NCBI GenBank assembly: GCA_030340625.1
Contig: JAOPHQ010003127.1
Location: 1,412,001 to 1,476,000, forward strand
Reading direction: 5' to 3'
Source: Merluccius polli
Lineage: Eukaryota > Chordata > Actinopteri > Gadiformes > Merlucciidae
DNA: 64,000 nt
The position numbers and the translations under genes are program-made. Shown in pieces: positions 53,898-62,667 of the stretch; position 1 is the first letter of the stretch, and each line of letters opens with the position of its first letter. The notes under the pieces were generated by a model, which saw nothing but the letters and a program-made list of their open reading frames with translations, ran no database searches and was not told the origin of the DNA.

Positions 53898-56800
53898 TCA
53901 GTACCCGGGGATAGCAGGCTGGTAGTCGAAGGGCTGCTCTGTAGTCATCCAGCCACCCATCGGTTGCATGGCTCCAAACGGCAGGGACACTGGAGGGTAC
54001 CAGTACATGATGTTGCCTGGAGGTCCTGCACTGTTGCATACAGGGTGGCCCAGCTGGTCATATGTGAAGACTCTTGGAGGTCGCCTCTCCCTCACTGGTC
54101 GCTGATAGTGCTGTGCTGCTTCGCTGTTGTCACTTGGAACAGGTGACGGTGGTGCTGACATTCTTTCTTCCACGACAGGCTCCTCTTGAACATGCAGTTC
54201 CTCTTGATCCAATATCTCCTCTTCCACCAGCATATCCCCTATGTCCTGAGCATCTTGCTGTTGGGGTATATTTTTCTGCTGACGTTCAGCATCATTGACA
54301 TCCTCTCTTTCTGTGCTCACAGGTTGCATCACAGGCAGAGGCTCACCTATGGGCCTGTAGTAATATCCATAATCTTCGTCATCACTCTCATCATCCTCCT
54401 GATGTATTGCCTTGTCTTTACTGATCTGAGCTGTGACTTTCCTCTTCTGTTTAGCCGGTTGTAACTGAATCTCCAGGGGCAAACTATCGCATGGCAACAG
54501 AAGATTGCGGTGCAGAATCCGACTTCCTCTTCCTTTCCCTTGCTCGGGTATGATCTCATATATCGGCATGTCTTTTCCCACTTGACGGATGACTTTATGG
54601 ATACTGTCCTCCCAGTGATTGCGCAGCTTCCCAGTTCCTCCTCTGGGTGTCATATTCCTAACGAGGACTCTGTCACCCTCGTGCAACACGGAACTCCTCA
54701 CTTTGTTGTTGTCATGGTTCCGCTTGTTCCTGTCACCACTCTTCTTTGCATTCTCTGTTGTTATGTCGTATGCCTCTTGCATCTGTGCTTTCCATTTCCT
54801 CATGTATTCTTTGTGGTCAGCAGTCCCTGTCTCCGGAGAGGTCAAGCCAAACAGCAAATCCACAGGCAATCTTGGGGATCTCCCAAATAAGAGATAGAAA
54901 GGGGAGAAGCCTGTAACTTCACTTCGTGTGCTGTTGTATGCAAACATTAGTTTGTTCAGTGATTCCTTCCAATTAGATTTCTGTCCCTCAGTGAGCGTTC
55001 TCAGCATTTGTAGAAGTGTCCTATTCATCCTCTCAACCTGGCCATTTCCTTCTGGATGATACGGTGTTGTTCTCGAGCCAATCATTCCACTGCTCTTCTG
55101 TAGCTGTGAAAACAACTGGTTTTCCCATTCACCTCCCATGTCATGGTGGATTCGCTGGGGAAAACCCCACTTAAGGGCGTAATCATTGAATATTTTGTCA
55201 GCAACACACTTAGCAGATTTAGTTGTTGTGGCGTAAGCCTGGGCAAAGCGGGTGTAATGGTCAACTATGACCAGGATGTATTCATAGCCACCTTTACATT
55301 TGTCCAAATGCATAAAGTCAATGGATACTAATTCGAATGGCTGTGTTGTGACAATGGGGGTGAGAGGGGCTCTTGTTTCCCTACAGGGCTTTTTCTGTTT
55401 AAGGCAGGCACAGCATCGAGACAGGTAGGTCTCCACCTCTCGCTGCATGTGTGGCCAGAAGAAACGGTCTCGCACAAGTGATGTGGTGCGGTCCACACCC
55501 TGATGTCCCATGCCATCATGAAGTTGTCTTAGGACTGTTGTCTTATACTTGTCGGGTAAGACAAGTTGTGTTCTTGTGACAGTCTTTCGGTGTAGTATGC
55601 CATCTTCATCCAACTTGAGTTTGTCCCACTCTCGGATTAGACGCTTGCACTGTGCACTGAATGACTTTAATTGCTGTCCCACAGGTCTTTGATCTGACTG
55701 TTTGTAGTCTATTACGGGGCCAATGTTCGGGTCATCCCTCTGTGCCTGACAGATCTCTGCGCTTGAGAAGGGTGTGGGTAGCTCCTCGTCTGCCCCTACA
55801 CACCCTAGGGCCATCATACAACATGCTGTTTGAGAGTCTCTGGTTTCTATAGCTTGCACTGTGGCTTGTACTGAGTGGGAGGACATTTCCTCTGTACAGT
55901 TCCCCATCAACTCTTCGATGTCCCAGGGCATTCTGGACAGCCCATCAGCATCACCGTTCTCTCTGCCTGGACGATACTTGATGATGAGATGAAAGTCTGC
56001 TAGTTCAGCAACCCACCTACTCCCTGTAGCGTTCAGCTTGGCTGTGGACAACACATAGGTAAGTGGATTGTTGTCCGTGTACACAGTGCAAGAACAAGTC
56101 ATCAAGTAATCTCTGAAGCGCTCGGTCACAGCCCACTTCAAAGCTAGGAACTCTAGTTTCCCAGAGTGGAGGTGGTAATTCTTTTCCGCCTTGGTCAGTG
56201 TTCTTGATGCATACGCTATGACACGTAGTTTTCGCTCTTGTTCTTGATATAACACTGCCCCTAGACCTTGGTTTGAAGCATCTGTATGCAAGATGAATGA
56301 CTTATTGAAGTCAGGGAACCCGAGGATGGGAGGGTTAACCAGACAATCAATTAATCTCTCCAATACCTGTTGGTGCACATCAGTCCAGGTGATCGGCTTA
56401 TTCGAAGGTACCCCTCTGTTCTTCACTTTTCCTCTCGTCGTCCTTGTGTTGCTGCTCTTCTGTGTCGCTGCTCCTGGTTCCGCTTCAAGCAGGGCATACA
56501 GGGGTCCAGCAATACGGGAGAAGTCTCTGATGTACTGGCGGTAATAACTGAGGAGACCCATTACTGCCCTGCACTCTCCCACAGTTCTTGGTCTCTTCTC
56601 CTTTAATGCCCGCACAGCTAGCGTGTCAGCAGGGTCCATTTTACTGCCATCAGCGGACACAATTCGCCCCAAGTAGCGGACCTCACGCCTGAATATCTCA
56701 CATTTACTGGGCTTCAGCTTAATGCCGTGCTGCCGGAGTCGCCGCAGTACTGTTCTGACATCTTCCACGTGACTCTGAAATGATCTACTAAATACCAGGG

Positions 56801-57545
56801 TGTCATCTAAATACGGGATGCAGATTTCATCTCTCAGTCCTTCCAGACATTCCTCCATGCAACGCTGGAAGGCGGCGGGGGCGTTCATCAGGCCAAAGGG
56901 AATTCTAATCCATTCATAGAGACCCCAGGGGGTAACGAAGGCTGTCACAGGTCTGCTCTCTCTGGCCATGAAGCCCTGATGATATGCTTTCCCTTGATCT
57001 AGAAGTGAGAACCAGGAGTTTCCTCCTAGGCCATCCATGATGTCCTGCACTCTGGGAATAGGCTGTCTGTCAGGGAGAGTTTTTCTGTTGACTTCACGAA
57101 AGTCAATACATAGTCGTAGACTCCCGTCTTTCTTGCGAACACAGACGACTGGTGATGCATATGGTGAGTTTGACTTCTGGACCCAGCCCTGTGCGATGAG
57201 GTCATGTATGTAATCTTTCATTTCCCTGTACAGGGGCTTGGGCACAGCCATGTAGGTTTTTGCCACAGGTTCACAGTCTTTCAGGGAAATGCTGAGTTGT
57301 AGTTTTTCAATGAACCCAATGTCATCATCTGTTTTTGAAAATGAGGCAGACTCCTCTCTCAGCATCTGGTGAGCTATCTCTCTCTCTGTTTCACTCAGGT
57401 GACTCAGATTGACAGGCGGGTCCCATAGGTCAGTAGCTTTGTTCTCTTCAACCCTGATGTGACTCATACTGACTGGAGGTGGAGGGCGAAACCCCTCTAG
57501 GATGGAAGCGGGGGTACAGGGTCTGAATACTTTGTACCGTTCCAA
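53898..57545 (-). CDS. pol: Gypsy polymerase: RT, RNase H, integrase, 1215 aa, intact
   Basis: The frame is open throughout. Reverse transcriptase spans about residues 95-310, with DFREVNRKTLPDRQPIPRV and the catalytic YLDD at 245-248. RNase H spans about 410-540, with HTDASNQGLG (first Asp), a Glu near 465 and YTDNNPLTYV (Asp). Integrase starts with an HHCC zinc site at about 676-714 (GMGHQGVDR, CCACLKQKKP). Its catalytic acids are D743 (SIDFMHL), D802 (HHDMGGEW) and E838 (GNGQVERM). A GPY/F-like region (EGDRVLVRNM) and an acidic, Pro-rich tail of about 200 residues follow, without a chromodomain. It overlaps the protease frame by about 98 bp in a different frame, so a frameshift would be needed to make one polyprotein. 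The first in-frame Met is given as start; the true product probably begins in the protease. Confidence 0.95.
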   Translation of the reverse strand: MERYKVFRPCTPASILEGFRPPPPVSMSHIRVEENKATDLWDPPVNLSHLSETEREIAHQMLREESASFSKTDDDIGFIEKLQLSISLKDCEPVAKTYMAVPKPLYREMKDYIHDLIAQGWVQKSNSPYASPVVCVRKKDGSLRLCIDFREVNRKTLPDRQPIPRVQDIMDGLGGNSWFSLLDQGKAYHQGFMARESRPVTAFVTPWGLYEWIRIPFGLMNAPAAFQRCMEECLEGLRDEICIPYLDDTLVFSRSFQSHVEDVRTVLRRLRQHGIKLKPSKCEIFRREVRYLGRIVSADGSKMDPADTLAVRALKEKRPRTVGECRAVMGLLSYYRQYIRDFSRIAGPLYALLEAEPGAATQKSSNTRTTRGKVKNRGVPSNKPITWTDVHQQVLERLIDCLVNPPILGFPDFNKSFILHTDASNQGLGAVLYQEQERKLRVIAYASRTLTKAEKNYHLHSGKLEFLALKWAVTERFRDYLMTCSCTVYTDNNPLTYVLSTAKLNATGSRWVAELADFHLIIKYRPGRENGDADGLSRMPWDIEELMGNCTEEMSSHSVQATVQAIETRDSQTACCMMALGCVGADEELPTPFSSAEICQAQRDDPNIGPVIDYKQSDQRPVGQQLKSFSAQCKRLIREWDKLKLDEDGILHRKTVTRTQLVLPDKYKTTVLRQLHDGMGHQGVDRTTSLVRDRFFWPHMQREVETYLSRCCACLKQKKPCRETRAPLTPIVTTQPFELVSIDFMHLDKCKGGYEYILVIVDHYTRFAQAYATTTKSAKCVADKIFNDYALKWGFPQRIHHDMGGEWENQLFSQLQKSSGMIGSRTTPYHPEGNGQVERMNRTLLQMLRTLTEGQKSNWKESLNKLMFAYNSTRSEVTGFSPFYLLFGRSPRLPVDLLFGLTSPETGTADHKEYMRKWKAQMQEAYDITTENAKKSGDRNKRNHDNNKVRSSVLHEGDRVLVRNMTPRGGTGKLRNHWEDSIHKVIRQVGKDMPIYEIIPEQGKGRGSRILHRNLLLPCDSLPLEIQLQPAKQKRKVTAQISKDKAIHQEDDESDDEDYGYYYRPIGEPLPVMQPVSTEREDVNDAERQQKNIPQQQDAQDIGDMLVEEEILDQEELHVQEEPVVEERMSAPPSPVPSDNSEAAQHYQRPVRERRPPRVFTYDQLGHPVCNSAGPPGNIMYWYPPVSLPFGAMQPMGGWMTTEQPFDYQPAIPGY

Positions 57546-58422
57546 TCACAGTTCTTCCTGCCAACACTATGTCATGGGCTGTTGGATTTTGCACACTTAC
57601 AGTAATGTAGGGTCTGTTATCTTTACTCACTTGGACGACGGTGTCACAGAGTTCAAGTCCCTCTGCCCAGTGGGGGTTGGCATCGGGCTCAAATATCAGT
57701 GGGGCATCTCCATGTGGGGGAGGCATCTGTACATGACACTCCACTTTGACAGACATGTGTTTAGGTATATTGATCCGCTCCTTTGTTGTCTTCACAGTAT
57801 ATTCCCTTCCCTGTCCAGCGCTCACTAGCTGTACAAGGGCTTGGGCTTGCTCTGGTTCAAGAGTGGGGAATACTGTTCTCACTGTATGCCTCAGGAGTTC
57901 CATGTTAGTAGTATTGGACTTTTTCAATTCACTGTTTAGAATTAGCTCAATGACATTGGACCCAATGATTGGTCGGCCCAGCTTGTTACCTTTCATTACA
58001 AGAGTGGGAACAGTAACTGAGGTGGTGGGTGTTCCTGAAGCTAAACTAACGGTTATCTCCACCCATCCAACATAGGGCATGTTCTCTCCGTTCGCTGCCA
58101 CAATATCCAACGGGCCTGCTCTGTCCAATATTTCAGAAATGTCTCTTAGCCTTGTGTGTGGCAGGTGCACTTCTTTCCATAGCTCATCGATGATTGTCAC
58201 TTGAGACCCTGAGTCCCACAAAGCTTGAACCCCTTGGCCTTGAATGTGACAGTCAATCAGCCACTTTTTTCCTACCAGCGGTGCTATCTGGGCCCATTTC
58301 TCTCTTCGGGGGGCAGGGTTCACAGTCATACATGAGGGGGGGGAAACAATCTTCTCTGTGCACAGTCCAATCATTAACTTGACATTGTTTAGAACAGTAG
58401 AGGGCCTTTTTACATTTTGCAC
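57448..58422 (-). CDS. pro: Gypsy retropepsin-like protease and linker, 324 aa
   Basis: Residues about 40-75 read IAPLVGKKWLIDCHIQGQGV and ALWDSGSQVTIID, with the DSG active-site loop of a retroviral-type aspartic protease at 70-72. PIIGSNVIELIL about 80 residues later is the conserved strand near the end of the fold. It cleaves the gag-pol polyprotein. The first 35 or so residues are the MYND-coding stretch read in a different frame and are unlikely to be translated this way. True entry is probably through the C8 run at 58336-58343, from the MYND frame. The C-terminal part overlaps the start of pol. Confidence 0.85.
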   Translation of the reverse strand: MQNVKRPSTVLNNVKLMIGLCTEKIVSPPSCMTVNPAPRREKWAQIAPLVGKKWLIDCHIQGQGVQALWDSGSQVTIIDELWKEVHLPHTRLRDISEILDRAGPLDIVAANGENMPYVGWVEITVSLASGTPTTSVTVPTLVMKGNKLGRPIIGSNVIELILNSELKKSNTTNMELLRHTVRTVFPTLEPEQAQALVQLVSAGQGREYTVKTTKERINIPKHMSVKVECHVQMPPPHGDAPLIFEPDANPHWAEGLELCDTVVQVSKDNRPYITVSVQNPTAHDIVLAGRTVIGTVQSIQTLYPRFHPRGVSPSTSSQYESHQG

Positions 58423-58504
58423 ATTGTCTCATCTCCTCACTCCGTTTTCCACAGTGTGCACAGTTGTGGGACATTGCTGGGTCACTGGTCACTCCCTGCC
58501 CCAT
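58253..58504 (-). CDS. MYND-type zinc finger encoded between gag and protease
   Basis: From the ATG at 58504 the frame reads to CxxC...CxxC...C...C...H...C with all eight ligands: C15, C18, C28, C31, C37, C41, H49 and C53 (NCAHCGKRSEEMRQC, CKKALYCSKQCQ, W46). This is the full MYND pattern, a protein-protein interaction finger known from host chromatin regulators, and is not a standard gypsy module. About 15 residues later the frame diverges from the protease frame at a run of eight C. Its ATG overlaps the stop of the knuckle frame by 16 bases. It may be reached by frameshifting or re-initiation, or the frames may have been one before indels. Confidence 0.8.
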   Translation of the reverse strand: MGQGVTSDPAMSHNCAHCGKRSEEMRQCAKCKKALYCSKQCQVNDWTVHREDCFPPLMYDCEPCPPKREMGPDSTAGRKKVAD

Positions 58505-58675
58505 GCAAGTGACCCGTCCTCGTTTAAAGGCTCACCTCCAAACTGTTCTTGTTGTCCTCTTACTCGACAGCCCGCCAGGTAATGCTCACTGCTGCCACAC
58601 CGAAAACAGTGTGTGCAGTACTCCTCAGTCCCGCGCTGTTGACAGCCAAAACACTTCTTCATCCGTCCACGATTT
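58489..58675 (-). CDS. Gag C-terminal zinc knuckle in a shifted frame
   Basis: Immediately after the C9 run (58676-58684) the frame shifted by one base from gag reads GRMKKCFGCQQRGTEEYC, then CFRCGSSEHYLAGC, a CX2CX4HX4C knuckle, and ends at a TGA at 58491-58489. The knuckle binds the element's RNA in related gag proteins. The gag frame itself ends 17 codons after the C run without any knuckle, so translation must change frame here, or one C is extra in this copy or in the assembly. Confidence 0.75.
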
Positions 58676-60265
58676 GGGGGGGGGAAAGCTGCGTTGTGGA
58701 GCGAACCTTTGTTGATATTGAGCAGTTCCTCCGCTCTGTCCTGGACCAGGAGGGAACCAGTATCCCTGCGGCTGGTTCTGTGTCTGTTGGAAGTTGTACT
58801 GGCGCTGTGACTGCCTTGGTGACAGGTTGTACTGGGGCTGATGCTGGGGGGTATATTGGGGCTGTGATCGGCGTTGTGGGGTAGTGTACTGGGGCTGTTG
58901 GGGGGTGTATTGGAGCTGCAATTGACGTTGTGGGGGGTGGTATTGGACCTGCTGTTGGAGGGGGTGCTGAGGCTGCAGCTGGGGTTGTTGGGGCGTGGAC
59001 TGGGGCTGCTGCATAGACTCTCTAATCTGGCACATTTCAGCTTTCAAATCTCTCAGTACAGCCATCTCGGACCTCATCGCTTCGAGCTGTAAGGCAACTG
59101 TAGGGGGCAATTTAACAGAGTTTTGTTGACCAGGTGACTTGTCACTCTTTTCGACAGGAGTGTCGCTCGACTGGACTGCGTGGATAGTAGCAGGCCGTGG
59201 TTGTCCCAATAATTTCTTCTTATTCTGTCTCTCTGTCTCATAGGCACACGCTGTGTTCATCCTCTCCAGTAACAGTTCATCAGAGATGTCAGTCTGTTCA
59301 AGATAGGGCTGGAGATCACGTTTTATGTTGTCGTTTTGCAGACCGGTTAAAACAGTGTGAAGGAACATGTTTTGTACTAGACCTGGGTCATATTTGAGGC
59401 CTGACTCATCTTCCTGTGAGGCAAACAAGATCTTCTGTCTCAGGTCAAAGGTACGAATGAGGAAGTTCTGTGGCGTTTCTTTGATGCCCTGCACCTCAGA
59501 GGTCAGCTGCTTATAGAGCTCAGTAGCACTTTTCTCCTGATAGTGGGAACGGAGTATTCTCCTTAGAGTGGGGAGGGTCAGGTTAGCTTTCCCCTCTAAA
59601 TAACTACGAAGCCCCATGCCAGGAATGATTGACCTTATTACAGCATCTACTATCTCGGGTTCTGGTACCCCTTTACTTCGACCATGTTCAATTTGGCGGG
59701 CCAAACTTGAAAAGGTCAGACGGTCCTTCTGCCCAGGCTCTCCGATCTGGCCAGATATCTTTAAATCCTTGTGCCATGGGGTAGGGGGATAACTGTGGGG
59801 TGTGCTCTGAGTTAACATGCTGTTAAAAGCTGGGGTTTGAATTTCTCGAGTGTCTGACTTGTCTTTCTCACTCTGTTTCTGTGTGGCAGCCAACTGTAGC
59901 TGCAAAGCCTCAATCTCTTTCCGTATCCTTTCCTCTTCTCGCTCCTTTTGCCTCTGTTCCTCTTGTAAATCCGCTTCCTGTGTCTGTTGCTGTGTTAGGT
60001 TGGCAGCTGCCAGGAGCTCAGTCATTTTGTCTTTACAGAGGAGTAAGTCAGTCATTCCATCATCCTCTTGCTTTTCAAGCTCCTCTCTCTGCATGTGACG
60101 TGAAACTATCTTAATGAGAGCTCCTCGACTTTTACCAGTTACATGCTCAAGTGCTCCTCCTGCTATACATAAAAAGTCACATAGCTCTACCAGAGCATCT
60201 CGGGGTAGCTCACATAGCTCTCTGAATATTTCGATCTGTAGTTGTTCCACTTCCGATGACGCCAT
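58625..60265 (-). CDS. gag: Gypsy gag, 546 aa open frame
   Basis: It starts at the first ATG (MASSEVEQLQIEIFRELCEL) about 230 bases after the primer site. Residues about 18-60 look like a small helical SAP-like module (LVELCDFLCI ... SRGALIKIVSRHM). About 85-135 is a charged coiled coil (REEERIRKEIEALQLQLAA). About 165-340 is capsid-like (LTFSSLARQIEHGRSKGVPE, LRRILRSHYQEKSATELYKQ, ETPQNFLIRTFDLRQKILFA). About 420-530 is rich in Gln and Pro in short YTPQQPQ-type repeats. It forms the particle that packages element RNA. The frame runs out just past a C9 run; the knuckle lies in the next frame. Confidence 0.9.
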   Translation of the reverse strand: MASSEVEQLQIEIFRELCELPRDALVELCDFLCIAGGALEHVTGKSRGALIKIVSRHMQREELEKQEDDGMTDLLLCKDKMTELLAAANLTQQQTQEADLQEEQRQKEREEERIRKEIEALQLQLAATQKQSEKDKSDTREIQTPAFNSMLTQSTPHSYPPTPWHKDLKISGQIGEPGQKDRLTFSSLARQIEHGRSKGVPEPEIVDAVIRSIIPGMGLRSYLEGKANLTLPTLRRILRSHYQEKSATELYKQLTSEVQGIKETPQNFLIRTFDLRQKILFASQEDESGLKYDPGLVQNMFLHTVLTGLQNDNIKRDLQPYLEQTDISDELLLERMNTACAYETERQNKKKLLGQPRPATIHAVQSSDTPVEKSDKSPGQQNSVKLPPTVALQLEAMRSEMAVLRDLKAEMCQIRESMQQPQSTPQQPQLQPQHPLQQQVQYHPPQRQLQLQYTPQQPQYTTPQRRSQPQYTPQHQPQYNLSPRQSQRQYNFQQTQNQPQGYWFPPGPGQSGGTAQYQQRFAPQRSFPPPKSWTDEEVFWLSTARD

Positions 60266-60498
60266 CTCTGTGTAAGGTGGTTGTGAACGATGTGGAGTGG
60301 TGCCTCTTCACCTGTTGAACGTAGTAGCAGCTCTCCTGGTATGTAGCAATACCTCAGATTGACTGCCCACTGCTCACTGATGATCGGGTTACCACTGTAG
60401 CAGCTCACCACGGTACTCACGATGACTGAGTTGGTTAAAAGAGACGTGTGACGGCAGGGGACTTCTGTAGCTGGAAGAAGTGGACCCACGCTGCACAC

Positions 60499-60516
60499 AT
60501 CCCGGACGAGCCCCCA
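60499..60516 (-). promoter_or_regulatory. Primer binding site for tRNA-Pro
   Basis: On the minus strand 'tgggggctcgtccgggat' lies three bases after the 5' LTR. It is the 18-base sequence known as the proline tRNA primer site, also used by murine leukaemia-type retroviruses. Confidence 0.92.
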
Positions 60517-60519
60517 AAA

Positions 60520-61758
60520 TGTAGCACCCCTGTAAAAGGGGTGAAATGATTATTAATTGAATCAACAATCAGACGACGCTGTGTCTCTCTTCGTAACATG
60601 AGTTGTTCTCTTTATATGACAAATTCAGCATGACAATAACACATTCACAATAATCAATTTCACATTCTTCCGTATACATTCACAATTATTTAGCCGCATC
60701 ATGTCAACAACACTACTGTAATAACCAGGTTTCCATTTTCATCATAAACTATTCCAAAATAACATTCATCAGAAAATATCCGTAGCCTCAAGTAAATCAA
60801 CTTGACAAAGTACCATCTACAACTCTGGCATCATACTCATGAACATTAATGAAGGCACTAGCCCATTAAAAAAGGCACTTATCCTATAGATTCACCACTG
60901 CAAGTGTTACAATATCAGAACAAAATAATTAAGTGCAGGAAATGTTCTTAAATGCAATGGCATCTGTCAACATCATGTATTGTTTAAATGCATTACTCAT
61001 CAAACTGTTTGTATCTTTTTTTTTAAACCTTTAAAGAATTTCTCCTTCTCTTTTAAATGCAATAGTGCTGTTAGCTTCCACTTGTGACAAATGTATTTAG
61101 CTTGTAGCCTACTCATGAACTTCACATTGTACTTATACACAACCAACATTTATTAAATGCATGTAAACCCGGCCTACACGCCATGCCGCGACGCACCACA
61201 CTGTATTTTTTAAGATGGCGCCGTCCACCATGTGGTTCTTACACAACCATCTTTTAAGCTGAATAAACCCTCTAACATAACCATTCTAACATGCTGAGGC
61301 ACTTAAATACATTCCCCATTATACCCAACACATATATCATCGACAGTGAGCCATCTATTATCAGTATTTACCTGTAAAAGGGGTGAAATGATTATTAATT
61401 GAATCAACAATCAGACGACGCTGTGTCTCTCTTCGTAACATGAGTTGTTCTGAAGAGCAAACACGCTACAGGCGCCCCCTACAGGCCCGGTGCAGACCCG
61501 AGCAACTAATCGCCGGCTCACCACAACACACTGATCACAGGATGATCGATCAATCATGTACTGTTTTAGATCATAAAATCATGTAAACTGTTAGAAAACG
61601 AAGTCACAATGATACACAAAATAGGGAAATACTAAGAATGGCTTATGACCAAAATAAACACATTAAATCAATACCTTTGACTCAAAATAATGGCTTGTAA
61701 ACCGTTTTTTTCATCAATCAATATTATTATAAACTCAAAATATATTTAGCCTACTACA
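60520..61758 (-). repeat. 5' LTR of the recent gypsy element
   Basis: 1239 bp, nearly identical to 52219-53456. Differences seen: a/g next to the TATA-like box (this copy reads 'tcatataaag'), c/a in 'ataacc(c/a)ggttt', one extra T in a T run near 61015, and two changes near 61464-61468. It has the same internal 81-bp duplication (about 60529-60609 and 61371-61451). Confidence 0.95.
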
Positions 61759-62208
61759 TGTACACACTGACTTCTTAGTTAAGAGGTCTAATTTGTCCTG
61801 ATGGATCGTCCCGCGTCTGTGTGAAACGATCTGGGTTCTCATAAACCCGTTCGCGGTGGTAAGAGACGAGCAGAGTCTACAGCGTCCGCTTGCAGAGCAG
61901 AGTCTACAGCGTCCGTTCTATGGAGCGATATTTGTGCCAGAATCCTGAGCGAGCAAAGATATATTCTGAGCACACAAGGAGAGATTTTGAGCACAGAAAA
62001 ACATATTTTGCAAGCACATCAATTATATTTCAAAAAGAAATTACACTTGAGCAAACAAAAACATATTCTGTGTGCACAAACAGGCCGCTGCGCTCGCTCG
62101 CTCCCCCCATCCTGCTCTCGCTCAACATCTCTCGCTCTGCGCGCACAGGTTTGGTCTCTCCGCTCGCTCAGCTTGGCACACACGTTACAAATGTGGCCAC
62201 AAAACCAA

Positions 62209-62263
62209 CCAATCAGAGACCTGGCAGAAGTACGTCCTGATTGGCTGTTTGCTCTCCAATTGG
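62209..62263. promoter_or_regulatory. Cluster of CCAAT boxes
   Basis: CCAAT at 62209-62213, ATTGG at 62240-62244, and an overlapping CCAAT/ATTGG at 62256-62263. Spacings of about 30 and 16-19 bp resemble NF-Y-type promoters. Confidence 0.4.
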
Positions 62264-62538
62264 ATCGCTGGTTACTTTAACCCGGAAAAAACAAAGGAGA
62301 TCGCATCAGATGGGCTCGGACTGGATGAAGAGGACGTGTTTTAAAACAATTTTCGGTCAGTATTTATTATTATTATGATTATTGTCTGATGTTACAGAAC
62401 TACCTTGTTAGTTTTTGTACTATAGTGTTGTAACGTTAGGGTCACGTTGTCTGGGCTTACGTTATATCCTCTAATTTTGAGACATTAGCTGTTGTGTGAC
62501 TGACGAAGACTTTTCCTTTCTGTCCTGGGCACCCTTAG

Positions 62539-62568
62539 ATAATGTCAGGTGAACAACAACAACCACAT
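62539..62568 (+). other. Candidate 30-bp first coding exon
   Basis: The segment lies between 'cacccttag' and 'gtaagt' and has ATG at 62542 giving MSGEQQQPH. Splice sites look good but no continuation was found. Confidence 0.25.
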
Positions 62569-62667
62569 GTAAGTTTGTGTTGCCTTTGTTATAAACACAG
62601 TGTGTCATAAAACATTTGTAAAGTTCTGTTTTCACGTTAGTTTTAACCATTGTAAGTTTGCGAACTA

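Larger units (their letters stand above)
52219..61758 (-). mobile_element. Full-length Ty3/gypsy retrotransposon, recent
   Basis: Two LTRs of 1238 and 1239 bp differ by about four substitutions and one indel. The flanks carry TGTA on both sides (52215-52218, 61759-61762). On the minus strand the order is 5' LTR (right), tRNA-Pro primer site, gag, CCHC knuckle, MYND finger, protease, reverse transcriptase, RNase H, integrase, polypurine tract and 3' LTR (left). The polymerase is a single open frame of 1215 codons. The element is about 9.54 kb and lacks a chromodomain. High LTR identity points to a recent insertion. Confidence 0.95.
61759..62667 (+). other. Possible promoter and first exons of an unidentified transcript
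   Basis: Two copies of 'gcagagtctacagcgtccg' (61869, 61894) are followed by repeated 'aaaaacatattctg'-like blocks, a CCAAT cluster, a possible donor (gtcagt) at about 62355, and a micro-exon at 62539-62568. No recognisable protein follows before the LINE at 62668. It could belong to a host gene or a decayed transposon. Confidence 0.3.
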
